Shown here one piece after another: positions 61,386 through 64,000 of a stretch of 64,000 bases of DNA. The translations under genes were made by a program, and so were the position numbers. Numbering within the stretch: the first letter of the stretch is position 1; every line of letters begins with the position of its first letter. The stretch spans positions 5,438 through 69,437 of the forward strand of contig CAYPAW010000085.1 in the NCBI GenBank assembly GCA_964408795.1, given 5' to 3'. Below the pieces are notes generated by a model. It made no database searches and had not been told where the DNA came from. It worked only from the letters and a program-made list of their open reading frames with translations. The stretch is from JABMQB01 sp964408795 (GTDB taxonomy: Bacteria; Bacteroidota; Bacteroidia; Bacteroidales; Prolixibacteraceae).

Positions 61386-63281
61386 TTAATAGGCCCGTTT
61401 ATCCGAACCTTCATAGTAATTGATAAAAGAAGCATTCACCACCTTATTCCCCCCCGGGGTCGGATAATCACCGGTAAAATACCAATCGCCGGTATCGTTG
61501 GGACAGGCTTTATGCAGATTTTCAATCGTTTGAAAAACGATCTCCACTTGTGCAGTACAATCTTCAGGTGTCAGTAATTCAGCAATTTTTTCGGAAAGCT
61601 GCTTTGCTGTAAAAGGACGATAAATTTCTCTGACATAATTTACGGCATTTTCTTTCGGCAGGGTTTCCTGCGCCTTGCACTTTTTATAAATTGTCTCCAG
61701 GACATAATCCATTTTGTTCTCTTTTAACAGGGCGACAGCCGCATTGAATGCAACAAATTTTCCCAGCCGGGTCATATCAATTCCATAACAATCGGGGTAT
61801 CTGATTTGGGGGGCGGAAGAAACCACAACGATTTTTTTGGGATGCAACCGGTCCAGAATCCGGATAATGCTGTATTTGAGTGTAGTCCCTCTGACAATGG
61901 AATCGTCGATGATAACCAGTGTGTCGGTATTCTTTAACACTCCGTAGGTCACGTCATATACGTGTCCGACCAGGTCATTCCGGCTGGCATCGTCTGCTAT
62001 GAAAGTACGCAATTTGACATCCTTGACAGCAATTTTCTCTATCCGTGGTTCTACGGAAAGGATCGCGCTGATCTGGGGTTCAGTCAAGGATTCCTGTCTG
62101 TTGGCAATCTGTTCTATTTTCCATTCGGAAAGATACTTCCTCAGGCCTTCCATCATTCCGTAGAATGCTGTTTCTGAAGTATTCGGTATATAGGAAAACA
62201 CCGTATTTTCCAAATCGGAATGAATGGTTTCGAGAATCGGGGCCGTTAATAATCTACCCAGTTCTTTTCTTTCGAGATATATATTTTTGTCACTCCCCCT
62301 TGAGAAATAGATTCGTTCAAATGAACAGGATTTTCGCTCACCGGGAGTTCGAATCATCTGCATTTTTAAGGTTCCGTCTTTTTTAAGGATCAGTACCTCT
62401 CCGGGGTGTATTTCTTTAATTTGGTCATGGGAAACATTCATGACCGTTTGGATCGCTGGTCTTTCAGAGGCAATCACAACCATTTCATCATCGTGATAAT
62501 AATGTGCCGGCCGGATGCCCCAGGGGTCTCGAAAGGCAAATACATCACCATGACCCACTATTCCGGCAACGGTATATCCTCCATCCCAATCTTTGGTTGC
62601 CCGTTCAAGAATATTCCCGATATCGATATGTTGTTCAATGAAGGCAGAAATATCCCTGTTTGAGTAGCCTTTCTCTTTGTATTTTCTGAAGAGCATCTGG
62701 TTTTCTTCATCCAGGAAATGGCCTACTTTTTCCAATACGGTCACTGTATCGGTATATGCTTTGGGATGTTGTCCCAGATGAATAAGGACTTCAAAGAGTT
62801 CGTTGGTATTGGTAAGGTTGAAATTTCCGGCCAGTACCAGGTTTCTTGATTTCCAGTTGTTCTGACGCATCACAGGGTGGATATATTCCAGGCTTCTCCC
62901 CCCGAAGGTCCCGTACCGCAAATGTCCCAGAAAGATCTCTCCGGAAAAGGGCAGAGTATGATAGATCCATGCGAGGTCATTCGGATTTCCCCCGTTTCGG
63001 ATCAGTTTCCTCTTGGTTTTGTTTATTTTGTTGAACACATCCTGTATGGGATTCTGTTTTATGGACCGGATCCTGTGTATATAATGATTTCCCGGCCTGA
63101 GGTTCATTTTCAGGTTAACAATACCGGCTCCGTCCTGCCCACGGTTGTGTTGTTTTTCCATCAGGAGGTACACTTTGTTGAGTCCATATTCCCAGGAGCC
63201 GTATTTTTCCTGATAGAAGTGAAGGGGTTTTAAGAGTCTGACCAGAGCAATCCCGCATTCATGTTTTATAGATTCACTCAT
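61386..63281 (-). CDS. amidophosphoribosyltransferase (PurF-type, class II glutamine amidotransferase)
   Basis: 631 residues. The nucleophile of the class II amidotransferase domain is C9 in KHECGIAL, so an eight-residue propeptide must be removed if it works in the usual way. QHNRGQDGAG, GHLRYGTFGG and ITFRDPWGIRPAHYY-type segments (AFRDPWGIRP) follow. The phosphoribosyl site is LVIIDDSIVRGTTLKYSI. It would make phosphoribosylamine from PRPP and glutamine, the first step of purine synthesis. It is longer than E. coli PurF, and Bacteroidota may carry another copy elsewhere. It overlaps the SPOR gene upstream by eight bases. Confidence 0.9.
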   Translation of the reverse strand: MSESIKHECGIALVRLLKPLHFYQEKYGSWEYGLNKVYLLMEKQHNRGQDGAGIVNLKMNLRPGNHYIHRIRSIKQNPIQDVFNKINKTKRKLIRNGGNPNDLAWIYHTLPFSGEIFLGHLRYGTFGGRSLEYIHPVMRQNNWKSRNLVLAGNFNLTNTNELFEVLIHLGQHPKAYTDTVTVLEKVGHFLDEENQMLFRKYKEKGYSNRDISAFIEQHIDIGNILERATKDWDGGYTVAGIVGHGDVFAFRDPWGIRPAHYYHDDEMVVIASERPAIQTVMNVSHDQIKEIHPGEVLILKKDGTLKMQMIRTPGERKSCSFERIYFSRGSDKNIYLERKELGRLLTAPILETIHSDLENTVFSYIPNTSETAFYGMMEGLRKYLSEWKIEQIANRQESLTEPQISAILSVEPRIEKIAVKDVKLRTFIADDASRNDLVGHVYDVTYGVLKNTDTLVIIDDSIVRGTTLKYSIIRILDRLHPKKIVVVSSAPQIRYPDCYGIDMTRLGKFVAFNAAVALLKENKMDYVLETIYKKCKAQETLPKENAVNYVREIYRPFTAKQLSEKIAELLTPEDCTAQVEIVFQTIENLHKACPNDTGDWYFTGDYPTPGGNKVVNASFINYYEGSDKRAY

Positions 63282-63753
63282 TCTCTCTTTGTTTAACCGC
63301 TTCTCTATGAAGAGGTGGAAAATGGATTTTCCCCCGTACTTCGAATGACTTAGGATAGGTATTTTCGATCTCTTTTCGAAGTTTCAAGGCCTCGTTGCGG
63401 GTTCTGAAGTCCCCTACACGGACCTTAAAATCAGGAGCATTAAACAATACATACGCCGGAATATCCGGATAGGCCAGCAAGAAATCCTGTTTTACCTTCC
63501 GGGCTTCATCAAAAGCAGTGGTTCCTGAACGGTTAAAGATTTCGACCCTCCAGCCGTCGATGCCATTTTTTCGGCGATTGTTTTCCCTTTGCCACTGCAC
63601 CATCCGGGTTAGCCGCGGATCCTGGTCCGGATTGACTTTGCTGATCACCTCAGGCAGGCTGTCCTGGTCCGGACCCTCCTCAGGGAGGATAGACTGAGCC
63701 TGCATCGCAAAACTGAAACAAATCGGAAGCAACAAACAAAATAAGTGTTTCAT
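63274..63753 (-). CDS. SPOR-domain secreted protein
   Basis: About 159 residues from the ATG at 63753. Signal peptide MKHLFCLLLPICFSFAMQAQ. The C-terminal ~75 residues (GWRVEIFNRSGTTAFDEARKVKQDF, then FKVRVGDFRTRNEALKLRKEI) form a SPOR domain, which binds peptidoglycan stripped of stem peptides, typically at the septum. The gene is co-transcribed with the PurF-like gene. A wall-related role is likely; the specific one is unknown. Confidence 0.88.
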   Translation of the reverse strand: MKHLFCLLLPICFSFAMQAQSILPEEGPDQDSLPEVISKVNPDQDPRLTRMVQWQRENNRRKNGIDGWRVEIFNRSGTTAFDEARKVKQDFLLAYPDIPAYVLFNAPDFKVRVGDFRTRNEALKLRKEIENTYPKSFEVRGKIHFPPLHREAVKQRENE

Positions 63754-64000
63754 CCTATCCAAAATTGTGATACAAATATAGTGCAAATTGCGCTACTACG
63801 AGAACGGAATTCCGTGTTCTCCTGTTTTTATCAACAAATCTTACCTGTACGGTCTGTAAATCATGGCCACTCCCTGGAGCCAGAATCTTCCTTTATTCGT
63901 TTACCTTTTGTTTTTTTAAACCCGAATAATTCATGAATGGTTCCTGTCTCCGACAGCGACTAAGATTCAGTAAAACTTTCTTCCAACGTTTAACTTCATC
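63754..64000. other. right-edge intergenic stretch
   Basis: About 247 bases with no supported gene; the short plus-strand frame at 63745-63936 has no protein-like features. It presumably holds the promoter of the SPOR-PurF unit and the start of the next gene's upstream region. Confidence 0.4.

Overview
The window reads as a chromosomal segment of a Bacteroidota bacterium, most likely in or near the order Bacteroidales/Marinilabiliales. The evidence is: a secreted protein with a type IX secretion (T9SS) C-terminal tail, a Bacteroidota-type LptE, an ExbB-x-ExbD-ExbD cluster, a PASTA-bearing FtsI, a MurE with the meso-diaminopimelate DNPR motif, a glycine-lipid-type acyltransferase pair, almost no Shine-Dalgarno sequences, and several canonical TAnnTTTG -7 boxes. 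CMP-KDO synthetase and LptE indicate an LPS outer membrane. I cannot name the species. No phage, insertion sequence or CRISPR array is visible.

Layout. 1-3432: the tail of an unidentified gene, a small conserved-type protein, and a sensor kinase/LuxR-type regulator pair. 4001-16358: glycerate kinase, then a set that looks like cell-wall-sugar salvage: MurQ etherase and a BadF-family sugar kinase (minus strand), a secreted GHL10 hydrolase, a tRNA-Lys with a degenerate copy beside it, then a tight plus-strand run of glycosyltransferase, HIT-like DUF4922 protein, SpoIID/LytB protein, GH9 hydrolase and AmpG-like permease. 16418-34116: DUF2752 and CD225 membrane proteins, then the division and cell wall (dcw) cluster, which is transcribed right to left as mraZ-rsmH-ftsL-ftsI-murE-mraY-murD-ftsW-murG-murC-ftsQ-ftsA-ftsZ-ftsZ-yqeY, with genes overlapping or a few bases apart.

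The most unusual feature is in that cluster: two complete, different ftsZ genes lie in tandem behind ftsA. Both keep the GTP-binding and T7-loop residues and align without a gap over at least the first 220 residues (130 identical by hand count), but their C-terminal tails are unrelated. Only the downstream copy has an FtsA-binding-like IPAYKRR motif.

34452-47370 holds a probable GlsA/GlsB glycine-lipid acyltransferase pair, a T9SS-exported phospholipase-D-fold protein, KdsB, a receiver-less sigma-54 activator followed by LptE, a TPR-like protein and SecG, then GroES/GroEL, glutamate dehydrogenase and TatD. 47383-55574 holds asparaginase, tRNA-Ser, the ExbB/ExbD energiser cluster, a TrmH methyltransferase, a DUF4294 protein, ThpR, a WcaJ-type phosphoglycosyltransferase and a degenerate Gfo/Idh protein. 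55714-63753 holds Pcm, a metallo-beta-lactamase-fold hydrolase, GcvP, IspE, a small secreted protein with a 27-residue W-M repeat, an amidophosphoribosyltransferase and a SPOR-domain protein. The last ~250 bases show no gene.

Most genes are ordinary housekeeping. The candidates for something undescribed are the tandem FtsZ pair, the salvage-like locus built around DUF4922 and a SpoIID protein with no signal peptide, the three-repeat W-M secreted protein, and the tRNA-Lys copy whose anticodon arm has become a palindrome.
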